Shown here piece after piece: positions 1 to 7,443 of a stretch of DNA of 64,000 bases (position 1 is its first letter; each line of letters begins with the position of its first letter). The stretch covers positions 1 to 64,000 of the forward strand of contig NZ_CAKPYE010000005.1 of NCBI RefSeq assembly GCF_934202705.1. The letters run 5' to 3'. Made by a program: the position numbers and the translations under genes. The notes beneath the pieces are model-generated. The model worked only from the letters and a program-made list of their open reading frames with translations, had not been told where the DNA came from and ran no database searches. The stretch comes from an uncultured Limosilactobacillus sp. (GTDB lineage Bacteria > Bacillota > Bacilli > Lactobacillales > Lactobacillaceae).

Positions 1-49
1 GAAAATGGAGCTCAACGAAATCCGAAGATTTCATTGAACTCCATTCTTT
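1..49 (-). terminator. Hairpin with cUUCGg tetraloop at left edge
   Basis: Read on the minus strand this forms a stem of about 18 bp (outer arm near 43-27, inner arm near 22-6) closed by a C-UUCG-G tetraloop. The two A-C mismatches on the plus strand become G-U pairs on the minus strand, so the RNA must be minus-strand. A T run follows at the window edge. It is probably the terminator of the ynzC/yneF transcript or of a short RNA. What lies beyond the edge cannot be seen. Confidence 0.6.
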
Positions 50-104
50 ATAAGAGACTTATGTCACAGCCCCTTTTCTGCTATATAGCAACTATTAACA
101 GTTT

Positions 105-165
105 AAAAATAAGGAACTACGCTAAACTTTTATACCCATCTTTGTAAAAGATGAGCTAGCCTATT
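105..165 (-). other. Structured non-coding stretch downstream of yneF
   Basis: Minus-strand reading gives an outer GAACTA/TAGTTC stem enclosing a CATCTTT/AAAGATG hairpin, followed by CTTATTTTT. The T-rich end makes a terminator the simplest reading. The multi-stem form is more elaborate than the other terminators here. I recognise no riboswitch class. Confidence 0.4.
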
Positions 166-178
166 AGTTCTTTCCCTT

Positions 179-412
179 TTATTTGCGATTTGCTTTCTTG
201 GCTTGATTCTTCATCGTTTGCATCATCATATGTAACTTTCGATCAGATGGTTTCTGACCCATTTGAAGCATCATCGTCCGCATCATATCCTCAGAAATTG
301 GTGGATTATTCCGCAAATAATTTTCCATGTACTTACGAGCACCGAAGAAACCAATTACTAAACCCACCAGTAGCGCTAAAATCATTAATAAGATTACACC
401 AACAGTGTTCAC
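179..412 (-). CDS. yneF: YneF family membrane protein (UPF0154)
   Basis: Small membrane protein of 77 residues with one hydrophobic N-terminal helix (about residues 4-24) followed by a charged, methionine-rich cytoplasmic tail. The helix, the GARKYMENY segment after it and the NPPISEDMMR motif match the UPF0154/YneF family of Firmicutes, whose molecular function is unknown. The start is GTG at 412, with a purine-rich AGGGGG site about 9 bases upstream. Proximity to ynzC and lexA resembles the Bacillus subtilis lexA-yne region. Identification rests on motif and context and is fairly secure; function is not known. Confidence 0.85.
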   Translation of the reverse strand: MNTVGVILLMILALLVGLVIGFFGARKYMENYLRNNPPISEDMMRTMMLQMGQKPSDRKLHMMMQTMKNQAKKANRK

Positions 413-494
413 TTTCTTGACCCCCTTTTTTATTCAATACTAATAATATTACAAAACATTTTAGTTATTGTAAATTTTTTATCAAAGATTTCTC

Positions 495-746
495 TTAGTC
501 ATCACGTAACCCTTTTTTACGTTGAATTTCCTTTACCTTTTCTGGAGTAACTTCCTTACCACTTTGATCAAACACTTTTGTCATTTCAATTTTACTCCGA
601 AATGCTTCACGGAAGTTCTTAAGATATTGGTCACGCAGCTTTTTTCGTTCTGCTTTTTCTTCATCAGTTAATCCTTTGGCTTTATTCTTATGTGCTAATT
701 CGTTAATCCGCTTTAGCAATTTATCTTGTTCATTTTCTTCAGCCAT
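495..746 (-). CDS. ynzC: DUF896 / UPF0291 protein YnzC
   Basis: An 83-residue basic, highly helical protein. The helical hairpin with the LLKRINELAHK and GLTDEEKAER motifs, then the LRDQYLKNFRE segment, matches the DUF896 (UPF0291, YnzC) family. B. subtilis YnzC lies in the lexA-linked yne operon. I chose the ATG at 746 because AAGGAGG sits a few bases upstream, although the frame is open a little further. A TTGCAA-17-TAGACT promoter lies at 775-803. The gene is divergent from lexA, as in Bacillus, but yneA and yneB are not present between them. Function is unknown. Confidence 0.85.
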   Translation of the reverse strand: MAEENEQDKLLKRINELAHKNKAKGLTDEEKAERKKLRDQYLKNFREAFRSKIEMTKVFDQSGKEVTPEKVKEIQRKKGLRDD

Positions 747-774
747 AATCGTCCTCCTTATCATCGCAACTCTA

Positions 775-803
775 AGTCTAACTAAGACTGATAATTATTG
801 CAA
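775..803 (-). promoter_or_regulatory. Promoter for ynzC
   Basis: On the minus strand TTGCAA (803-798) and TAGACT (780-775) are separated by 17 bases and point at ynzC. The LexA box at 820-833 lies upstream of the -35 and does not overlap it, so SOS control of ynzC is uncertain. Confidence 0.55.
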
Positions 804-819
804 CACATTGAAAAGTTGG

Positions 820-833
820 CGAACGTACGTTTA
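820..833 (+). promoter_or_regulatory. LexA (SOS) box in the lexA promoter
   Basis: CGAACGTACGTTTA fits the Gram-positive SOS-box consensus CGAACRNRYGTTYC except at its last base, and contains the perfect palindrome AACGTACGTT. It overlaps the -35 hexamer of the lexA promoter, which is the geometry expected for LexA autorepression. Confidence 0.85.
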
Positions 834-858
834 CACTAACAGCTTGCTATGATAAAAT
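830..858 (+). promoter_or_regulatory. lexA promoter
   Basis: TTTACA (830-835) and TAAAAT (853-858) are separated by 17 bases. The start codon follows 28 bases after the -10, with GAGGTGG as the ribosome-binding site. The SOS box covers the -35. Confidence 0.75.
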
Positions 859-886
859 AAATCTAACTAATAAATGAGGTGGAATT

Positions 887-1513
887 ATGCCAAGAAATGC
901 ATTAGATAAACAAACGGCCGTTTTAAATTACATTCATAAGCAAGTAGATGCACAAGGTTATCCACCAACAGTTCGTGAAATTTGTGCTGCTGTAGGACTT
1001 TCTTCAACATCAACAGTTCATGGGCACATTAACCGATTAATCAAAAGAGGATTTTTAAAAAAAGATCCGGCTAAACCACGTGCTTTAGAAATTACTCCTG
1101 AAGGATTATCATTTCTTGGAATTGAACCCAAGCAGAATAAAATTCCGCTTCTGGGAATTGTTGCAGCTGGTGAGCCAATTCTTGCTGAACAAGATGCAAC
1201 TGACTTCTTCCCAATCCCTCCAACAATTAATGATCATGATGATTTGTTTATGTTGCAAATTCAAGGAACCAGCATGATCAACATGGGAATTTTGGATGGT
1301 GATAAAGTCATTGTTCGTCGTCAAAACACTGCTAACAATGGTGATGTTGTTATTGCTATGACAAGTGATAATGAAGCAACTTGTAAACGATTCTTTAAAG
1401 AAGAAAGCTATTATCGATTACAACCAGAAAATGATACAATGGATCCGATTATTCTTGATCACGTAACAATTCTGGGGAAAGTTGTCGGTCTTTTTCGTGA
1501 CAATATATTTTAA
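887..1513 (+). CDS. lexA: LexA SOS transcriptional repressor
   Basis: LexA represses DNA-damage genes and cleaves itself when stimulated by RecA filaments. The 208-residue protein has the usual N-terminal winged helix-turn-helix (about residues 1-65; YPPTVREICAAVGL) and a C-terminal S24-type peptidase domain. The cleavage site is Ala94-Gly95 in IVAAGEP. The catalytic dyad is Ser129 (QGTSM) and Lys167 (EATCKRF). Length is standard. GAGGTGG precedes the ATG. The gene has its own promoter with a LexA box and ends convergently with mvaS at a shared hairpin. No key residue is missing. Confidence 0.97.
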   Translation: MPRNALDKQTAVLNYIHKQVDAQGYPPTVREICAAVGLSSTSTVHGHINRLIKRGFLKKDPAKPRALEITPEGLSFLGIEPKQNKIPLLGIVAAGEPILAEQDATDFFPIPPTINDHDDLFMLQIQGTSMINMGILDGDKVIVRRQNTANNGDVVIAMTSDNEATCKRFFKEESYYRLQPENDTMDPIILDHVTILGKVVGLFRDNIF

Positions 1514-1514
1514 A

Positions 1515-1590
1515 AAAAGAAGGTTAGTGTAATCCCCTCATTGGATAAATAGATTCCAACAAGGAGGTTATGACTAGCCTTCTTTTTTTG
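1515..1590. terminator. Shared long hairpin terminator of lexA and mvaS
   Basis: AGAAGGTTAGT pairs with ACTAGCCTTCT, flanked by A and T runs that work in both directions. The apparent loop also pairs (CCCCTC with GGAGG, TTGG with CCAA), giving one long hairpin. The right arm encodes the last residues and stop codon of mvaS. The G-U pair forms in the plus-strand RNA, so it probably works best for lexA. Confidence 0.8.
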
Positions 1591-2740
1591 TTTGGTAAAT
1601 TCGCTGACCATCTTTTTGACCCTTAAGAACATAATTACTGGAGTCGTTTTTGACATCAAATACCACATCACCGCTTGATAGTCCCAACTGCTGATTAAAC
1701 ATTTGTTCATATTGATCAATCGTTACTTTTTGACGCATTTGCAATTCAGTTAACAGATTGTCCCCAATATTTTCACGATACGTTGGTTGAAGAATTCCAG
1801 AGAAGAATTCTCCTTCTGCCCCAGAGCCATAGCTAAATAGACCAATCCGTTCTTCTGGTTGAACATTCCCACTTTGCAACAGTGAAATTAGACCTAAGTA
1901 TAATGAGCCAGTATAAAGATTACCAACCTGTCTGCAAAGTTGTTGTTCGGCTGCTAAATTGGCTCGTAATCGTTCTGCTACCTCATCCCGTCTGTCATGA
2001 ATCAGACCTTCCAGTCCTTTTTTACCCATCTTAGTATATGGTAGATGGAAGGCAATTGCCGCAAAGTCCGCTAATGAACAGCCGGTCGTTTGCTGGTAAC
2101 GTTGAAAAGTTTTTAAGAAGAAATCAACATAGACTTGATTAGAATATTTTCCATCAACAAACGCTTCACCAGAATATAGTGGCCGCCAAAAATCCATAAT
2201 ATCTCTAGTATAAAAGGTGCTGACTGGTTCAATTGCCAACACCTTTGGGTCTCTTGTTACTAGCATTGCAACTGCACCAGCCCCTTGAGTAACTTCCCCG
2301 GGGGTATTCAACCCGTAACGCGCAATATCTGCAGCTATAACTAGGACTGTTTCTTCTGGATTAAGAGCTACTAGTCCACGAGCGAATTGTAGAGCTGCTG
2401 TTGCTGAATAACAAGCTTCCTTAGTTTCTACAACACGAAGATAGTCATTCAATCCTAACAATCGTTTAATGTAGATTCCGCTCGCTTTCGAATTGTCGAT
2501 TCCAGATTCAGTTGCGGTAATTAACGTCGTGACTCGTTGCAAATCTTGTTGCGGTAATTTGTTGGCTGCTGCCGCACCTAAGGTAACAATATCTTGCGTT
2601 GGCGGCACCACAGCTTGTCGATCCTGGCCAATTCCAATTTTAAACTTATTTGGATCAACTCCTCGTGCTTTCGCTAAATCTGCTAGCTCAATATAAAAAG
2701 GTGTTGTAGCAAACGATAATTTATCAATCCCAATTTTCAT
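1574..2740 (-). CDS. mvaS: Hydroxymethylglutaryl-CoA synthase
   Basis: Condenses acetyl-CoA with acetoacetyl-CoA to HMG-CoA, the committed step of the mevalonate route to isoprenoids, which lactic acid bacteria use for undecaprenyl phosphate. From the ATG at 2740 the protein has 388 residues, normal for bacterial HMGS. The catalytic triad is visible: Glu78 (TATESGID), Cys110 (KEACYSA) and His232 (AFHLPYTKM). The frame is open 27 codons further upstream, but the GGAG site before MKIGIDKLSF and family length favour 2740. No other mevalonate gene is in the window. Confidence 0.95.
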   Translation of the reverse strand: MKIGIDKLSFATTPFYIELADLAKARGVDPNKFKIGIGQDRQAVVPPTQDIVTLGAAAANKLPQQDLQRVTTLITATESGIDNSKASGIYIKRLLGLNDYLRVVETKEACYSATAALQFARGLVALNPEETVLVIAADIARYGLNTPGEVTQGAGAVAMLVTRDPKVLAIEPVSTFYTRDIMDFWRPLYSGEAFVDGKYSNQVYVDFFLKTFQRYQQTTGCSLADFAAIAFHLPYTKMGKKGLEGLIHDRRDEVAERLRANLAAEQQLCRQVGNLYTGSLYLGLISLLQSGNVQPEERIGLFSYGSGAEGEFFSGILQPTYRENIGDNLLTELQMRQKVTIDQYEQMFNQQLGLSSGDVVFDVKNDSSNYVLKGQKDGQRIYQTKKEG

Positions 2741-2814
2741 AAAGTCACTCCATTTTCTTGTACAAAGTCCCAAAGATTTTACAAACGCATAAGTGATACC
2801 ATGGTTTCTAAACA

Positions 2815-2858
2815 AAAACACCTATGAATGTATCTTTTTCAACATCCATGGGTGTTTA
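2815..2858 (-). terminator. Terminator of tRNA-Ser
   Basis: On the minus strand AAACACC-ATG-ATG pairs with CAT-CAT-GGTGTTT around a loop of about 12 bases and is followed by a T run. It lies 36 bases past the tRNA 3' end and before mvaS. Confidence 0.8.
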
Positions 2859-2893
2859 TTTCAATACTTAAAACCTGCTAATTTCAAGCTCAA

Positions 2894-2982
2894 AGGAGAG
2901 TACAGGATTTGAACCTGCGCGCCCATTCAACATGGGTTCGCCGGATTTCGAGTCCGGTGCATTACCACTCTGCCAACTCTCC
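2894..2982 (-). tRNA. tRNA-Ser(CGA)
   Basis: Class II tRNA with a 7-bp acceptor stem (GGAGAGT/ACTCTCC), a normal D arm and T arm (GCAGG/CCTGT around TTCAAAT), a long variable arm typical of serine, and anticodon loop CTCGAAA. The anticodon is therefore CGA, reading UCG. CCA is not encoded; the 3' flank is TTTG. The discriminator base would be U73, whereas bacterial serine tRNAs normally carry G73. It has its own promoter and terminator. Confidence 0.95.
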
Positions 2983-2994
2983 ATAACGGTAAAT

Positions 2995-3023
2995 ATTATA
3001 TCAATTCCGTTTAAAATGAGCAA
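2995..3023 (-). promoter_or_regulatory. Promoter of tRNA-Ser
   Basis: TTGCTC (3023-3018) and a perfect TATAAT (3000-2995) are separated by 17 bases on the minus strand. Transcription would begin a few bases before the mature tRNA 5' end at 2982. Confidence 0.75.
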
Positions 3024-3048
3024 GTAATTTGTAGCAGGCCTTAATTAA

Positions 3049-3645
3049 CTACTTAACCGCAGTGTATGTTTGCTTCCCATCCTTGACGGTAAATACAGCT
3101 GCACTACTATCATCAGGATTCATTAAACTAATCGAGTAGCCACTTCCTAGCATTTTGTTTAGCTGTTTCGAGGTGGAAATTAATGACTTGGTTAAATTTG
3201 GCCATCCAGCCTGATCTGCCTGGTTTGGATTCTGAATAATATACGAAATTGCTTTACTTTCGTCACCATCTTTTGGTTGAATCCGAAAAGTTTTTGTATC
3301 ACTATCAAATGAGACGCTCCCCATTTTTGCATAGGCCTTTTGTAGTTGCCTCAGGACCGCCATTTCTTTATTCTCCTGAGTCTGACCGTTCTGTTGTTGT
3401 AATTCACTATTTGAAAAAGAAGAAAAACTTCTACCATTGGCATTTTTGGCTTCTTTGGCCGTCCGCGAATCTTGTGAATGGTGGTGCCAATACGGCAAAT
3501 TAATGGCTCCATAAACAGTCGCTGCTAAACTTACTAAAACAATGAATGTTGCCCATTTCCACTCATGATACTGTTGCCATGAATTAACCAAATAGAACAA
3601 TCCCAGAATTAATACTAAGCCACCAAAAACTACTAATAATATCAT
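3049..3645 (-). CDS. Membrane protein of unknown function
   Basis: I do not recognise this 198-residue protein. It starts with two hydrophobic helices (about residues 2-22 and 30-50), then a Ser/Gln/Asn-rich linker (about 60-95). A folded-looking C-terminal domain (about 95-198) has alternating charged and hydrophobic stretches and ends in a VFTVKDGKQTYTAV segment. The C-terminal part is probably outside the membrane, but topology is inferred. It lies 9 bases downstream of apt and probably shares the recJ-apt transcript. It is unlikely to be spurious: reading density is good and it fills the space up to the tRNA promoter. Confidence 0.75.
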   Translation of the reverse strand: MILLVVFGGLVLILGLFYLVNSWQQYHEWKWATFIVLVSLAATVYGAINLPYWHHHSQDSRTAKEAKNANGRSFSSFSNSELQQQNGQTQENKEMAVLRQLQKAYAKMGSVSFDSDTKTFRIQPKDGDESKAISYIIQNPNQADQAGWPNLTKSLISTSKQLNKMLGSGYSISLMNPDDSSAAVFTVKDGKQTYTAVK

Positions 3646-3654
3646 TTAACACAC

Positions 3655-4173
3655 CTAATATTCCATCAATGCTTTACAGTCATACTCTGCAATCTTTTGT
3701 CGTCCTTTGAGTGCCTTTAGTTCAATAATGAAGGCTGTGCCTACAACTACGCCACCCATTCTTTCAACCATATCAATAGTAGCTGAGATTGTACCGCCAG
3801 TTGCCAATAAGTCATCGACGACTAATACTCTTTGCCCTGGTTTAATGGAATCATTCTCCATTTGCAAAGTTGCCTCACCATATTCCAAATCATAGGATGA
3901 AGAAATCGCTGGTCGAGGAAGCTTACCTTTCTTTCGGGCTGGTGCAAATCCAACTCCTAATTCATACGCAACTGGACAGCCAACTATAAAACCACGAGCT
4001 TCTGGACCAACAACCATATCAACATGTTTATTTTTAGCGTAGTCAACAATTTCATCTGTTGCCTGTTTAAAGGCATTCCCATCCGCCATTAAAGGTAAAA
4101 TATCACGGAAAATGACTCCTTTTTCCGGATAATCAGGAATGCTGACAACATATTTATGTAAGTCTAACGACAT
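3655..4173 (-). CDS. apt: Adenine phosphoribosyltransferase
   Basis: Purine salvage enzyme converting adenine and PRPP to AMP and pyrophosphate in the cytoplasm. The 172-residue length is typical. The PRPP-binding motif VLVVDDLLATGGT lies at 116-128, and the N-terminal DYPEKGVIFRDI segment is characteristic of Apt. AAAGGAGAG precedes the ATG. It follows recJ by 13 bases in the same direction, a recJ-apt order common in Firmicutes, so co-transcription is likely. Confidence 0.97.
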   Translation of the reverse strand: MSLDLHKYVVSIPDYPEKGVIFRDILPLMADGNAFKQATDEIVDYAKNKHVDMVVGPEARGFIVGCPVAYELGVGFAPARKKGKLPRPAISSSYDLEYGEATLQMENDSIKPGQRVLVVDDLLATGGTISATIDMVERMGGVVVGTAFIIELKALKGRQKIAEYDCKALMEY

Positions 4174-4186
4174 AAAAGTCTCTCCT

Positions 4187-6493
4187 TTAATTTGAATGCA
4201 GTTTTCGACGAACCCATTCAGTTAACTCTTGAGTTGTACTTTTTAACAAGGCTTTTTGCACTTGTCGTTGGGTAAAATAATTTTGATAAGCCTGTGTTTG
4301 CTCTAACTTCCCCTTTTGTGGATGAACGGAAATTTTCAACAAGCCATTTTTCATTGTAACAAATCTTAGTTCTAAAAACACTTTAATCATTAAAATTAAT
4401 TGGTTCCCGTTAACTTTAAGGTAGTGACTTAATTTACCTGCCTGTTGATTAATATTGATTTGTTGACTTTGTCGGATAATTTGGTAAAAGTTTACAAAAG
4501 TCTGCCGGGGCGGAATCTCATCTTCCAACTTAGTTCCAGTATTAAATAGATACAATTTGATAACGTTCGCTTTTTGAGTCATTTGCAAAACTTTGCTGAT
4601 TTGTGCTAGCGATTTTGGCAGATCTACAAAGATAAGTGTTTCATGATTCATCTTTTCCGGCTGTTCACCATTAATCACCGTCCCCGTTGCGTGACCAGTA
4701 ATGTTTTTTCGAATTTTGGAGTTAAACGTTACATAGTCAGCGCGCTCGGTAAACATTTTCGGTTCCAGTTTTTTAGCCCTGAAATCCATCACGACTGGTC
4801 CTACCACTTTTTGGTCCATTAACATTAATTGCGGTGTTGTTTTCCCTCGCCAGGTATTAACGGAAATTGTTCCCGCTAAATCAATTGCCGATCCAGGAGT
4901 AAAATAGTCATGATGATTACCCTGGCCAAAAGCTAACACCTCAACTTGATGACGACTTGCCAAAGTAAATTTTAAATGTTCTTGATTCTTGCCAATTTGC
5001 TGATCGCTAATAATTGTTGGTTGATCAATTTCAAAAACTGGCTCTTCGTTATCTGGCCCAAACGGAGCTAATAATTGAATCTGGCGATAAAGCTTTTCAG
5101 AAATATCGTTTGCTGTTAATTGCCCAGCAATTTTGAGCACTGGTTTGTGAGTAATATCTAAATGCTGTTTTTGTGCAGCTTGTTCTAACACCTTCGCAAT
5201 TGCCGGTGTTTGGGTAATCAGGAAGGACATCCCACACGCCATCGTATGACCTCCAAATGCAGTCATCAACTTTCGATGTGGATTAAGTGCAGCAAAAAGG
5301 TCATAACCTCCAACACTTCTCCCCGACCCTTTGGCAACCAGTTCGCCATGATTAACACTCGCAATAATCGTTGGCTTGCCAGTTTTTTCCACTAATCGAC
5401 TAGCCACAATGCCGAGCACTCCTTGATGCCAATCATGACCAACAATCAATAACGTCTGGCGTTGGATATTGTCCGGAGCCTGAGCCTTTTGTAATGCCTC
5501 TTTAGTGATCTGATCAACTAACTGCTGTCGTTCACGATTACACTCGTCAACTTTCTTAGCAAGCTTCTCAGCTGTATTTTCGTCTACTGTTGTTAATAAC
5601 TTAACACCGTCATTACCATCTGAAATTCGTCCTAACGCATTTAAGCGCGGTGCTAATTTAAAACTAACATCTTTACTAGTCAGGCTGGCTGCAGATACTC
5701 CAGCAAGCTTCAGCAAGGCCTGAATACCTGGTCGTAATCCTGCTTGAAGTTGCTGAATGCCGAACTTTACCAATGCATGGTTTTCTTTCGCCATCGAAAC
5801 CAAGTCCGCAATTTCGCCAATTGCCACTAAGTCGAGCATTTCTGTCGGAAATTCACCTAGTAATGCCCAGGATAATTTAAAAGCAACCCCAACTCCTGAT
5901 AAATCACCATATTCATAATAATCGCCAGGGTATTGGGGATGAACAATGGCTACGGCACTTGGAAGCTCAGCTGGTAAACTATGGTGATCAGTAATTATCA
6001 CATCAACGCCTTGCTTTTTTGCGTAAGCAACTTCTTTCTGACCAGTGACCCCATTATCAACTGTCAAAATCAATTGGGTACCATTTTTAATTAAGCGTTG
6101 ATATGCCTCCTGATTTGGACCATACCCATCTTGAAAACGATCCGGAATGTAGTAATTAACATTGGCCCCTAACGTCTCTAGTGTTTCCAACATTAGAGAG
6201 GTTGCAGTCATCCCATCAGCATCGTAGTCACCATACACGGTAACCTGCTCTCCTTTTTCAATTGCCTTCGTAATTCTTGTGACAGCTTTATCCATATCAT
6301 GCAGCTTCTCAGGGGACTGAATTTGCTGTAATTGAGGTTTTAAGAAGAGCTGGACATCATGAACCGATGTGAAGCCATCGGCAACTAATAAATTAGCAAT
6401 CACTTTACTAATCTGACATTGTTCTTGGATCTGACGTACTAGTTCAGAATCTTGTGGCGCAGTTAGTTGCCATTTAAACTTTGTCTTTAACAT
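4187..6493 (-). CDS. recJ: Single-stranded-DNA exonuclease RecJ
   Basis: 5'-to-3' single-strand exonuclease acting in recombination, mismatch repair and replication-fork repair. The 768-residue protein carries DHH-family motifs: YGDYDADGMTA (Asp89, Asp91, Asp93), the TVDNG segment near 145-149 and ITDHH (169-171). These are followed by a DHHA1 domain with GGHTMACG near residue 415 and a RecJ OB domain. The long C-terminal extension resembles the Gram-positive RecJ_C region. The ATG at 6493 is used; a second ATG four bases earlier is out of frame. It heads the recJ-apt group behind a long hairpin. Confidence 0.95.
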   Translation of the reverse strand: MLKTKFKWQLTAPQDSELVRQIQEQCQISKVIANLLVADGFTSVHDVQLFLKPQLQQIQSPEKLHDMDKAVTRITKAIEKGEQVTVYGDYDADGMTATSLMLETLETLGANVNYYIPDRFQDGYGPNQEAYQRLIKNGTQLILTVDNGVTGQKEVAYAKKQGVDVIITDHHSLPAELPSAVAIVHPQYPGDYYEYGDLSGVGVAFKLSWALLGEFPTEMLDLVAIGEIADLVSMAKENHALVKFGIQQLQAGLRPGIQALLKLAGVSAASLTSKDVSFKLAPRLNALGRISDGNDGVKLLTTVDENTAEKLAKKVDECNRERQQLVDQITKEALQKAQAPDNIQRQTLLIVGHDWHQGVLGIVASRLVEKTGKPTIIASVNHGELVAKGSGRSVGGYDLFAALNPHRKLMTAFGGHTMACGMSFLITQTPAIAKVLEQAAQKQHLDITHKPVLKIAGQLTANDISEKLYRQIQLLAPFGPDNEEPVFEIDQPTIISDQQIGKNQEHLKFTLASRHQVEVLAFGQGNHHDYFTPGSAIDLAGTISVNTWRGKTTPQLMLMDQKVVGPVVMDFRAKKLEPKMFTERADYVTFNSKIRKNITGHATGTVINGEQPEKMNHETLIFVDLPKSLAQISKVLQMTQKANVIKLYLFNTGTKLEDEIPPRQTFVNFYQIIRQSQQININQQAGKLSHYLKVNGNQLILMIKVFLELRFVTMKNGLLKISVHPQKGKLEQTQAYQNYFTQRQVQKALLKSTTQELTEWVRRKLHSN

Positions 6494-6516
6494 TCATATT
6501 CTCCTAAAATTAATCA

Positions 6517-6560
6517 AGGAGCGTGAATCAAGCTTAGATTGCTTTGAAATTCACGCTCCT
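6517..6560 (-). terminator. Long hairpin between the dehydrogenase gene and recJ
   Basis: AGGAGCGTGAAT and ATTCACGCTCCT form a perfect 12-bp stem, extended inward by a TCAAAGC/GCTTGA pairing. On the minus strand it ends 23 bases before the recJ ATG, followed only by TTGATTAATTTT. It could be a weak terminator of the obg-rnz transcript or an attenuator or stabiliser for recJ. Confidence 0.55.
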
Positions 6561-6609
6561 GGCGAGTTCGTGATAGACATTATTTAATCATTACCAGCCC
6601 CGCAAAATT

Positions 6610-7443
6610 TTATAAAATATCCTTATTTTGTTGGAAATCAAAAAACTTCTTAACGGCCCAGTCACCAATTCCTGGCATAACTTGATAAACCCAGCCAATT
6701 ACTGAAGTATAACCTGGAACATTAATTTCTCGTGTTTTATAGCCAACATTGTTCCAAACGGTCTTTGCCAATGCCTCTGGCTCAATGATCATCCATGAAG
6801 GAACATGTGACAAATAGCTACCATCTGGATCCGCTTCCGTAAAGAAATGTGTTGCTACTGGGCCTGGGTTCACAGTCAATACTTGAACCCCATAGTCGGC
6901 CACTTCCATCCGCAAGATATTATCAAATTGGATTACCCCAGCCTTAGTTGCTGAATATACAGCGCTATTCGGTGTCGGCAGTTTGCCAGCTAATGAAGCA
7001 ACATTGATGATTGCCCCATAGCCTTGATCCATCATTTGCTTAGCAACACACCGACTAAGGTACATTGCTGCCAAAAGATTAACATTCATCATCTGCTTCA
7101 TCGATTGACGACTTTGTTTCACAACCGGAACCATATCGCCTAGTCCCGCTGCATTTACCAAAACGTCAATTTCACCTACTTCATGTCGGACCAAATTAAG
7201 TACTTTATCAATTTGATCAGGATCAGTAACATCAAGTTGATAAGCAAACGACGGTCGTCCAGATAAAATCAAACATTTATGTGCAATCTCTTCCAATTTT
7301 TTCTTATTCCGAGAGCAAACTACAACAATTGCACCACGGTGGGCCGCTTCCAATGCTAACTGGGCACCAATTCCACTGGATCCACCAGTGATTAATACAA
7401 TTTTATTTTTCAAAAGTCGTAATGACTTTAGCCTTCTCATCAT
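6610..7443 (-). CDS. Short-chain dehydrogenase/reductase (YqjQ-like)
   Basis: Classical SDR oxidoreductase of 277 residues. It has the NAD(P)-binding motif TGGSSGIG (19-26), VNAAG (96-100) and the catalytic Ser150, Tyr163 and Lys167 (YSATK). A basic residue after the second beta strand (CSRNKKK) suggests NADP(H). The C-terminal 60 residues contain a hydrophobic segment, as in the YqjQ-type SDRs that sit next to RNase Z in Bacillus. The substrate is unknown. Its ATG overlaps the rnz stop codon (ATGA), so translation is coupled. Two consecutive ATGs make the exact start uncertain by one residue. Confidence 0.88.
   Translation of the reverse strand: MMRRLKSLRLLKNKIVLITGGSSGIGAQLALEAAHRGAIVVVCSRNKKKLEEIAHKCLILSGRPSFAYQLDVTDPDQIDKVLNLVRHEVGEIDVLVNAAGLGDMVPVVKQSRQSMKQMMNVNLLAAMYLSRCVAKQMMDQGYGAIINVASLAGKLPTPNSAVYSATKAGVIQFDNILRMEVADYGVQVLTVNPGPVATHFFTEADPDGSYLSHVPSWMIIEPEALAKTVWNNVGYKTREINVPGYTSVIGWVYQVMPGIGDWAVKKFFDFQQNKDIL

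Noticed and set aside
190..420. Plus-strand open frame over yneF
   Set aside because: Antisense shadow of yneF with no ribosome-binding site and low-complexity sequence.
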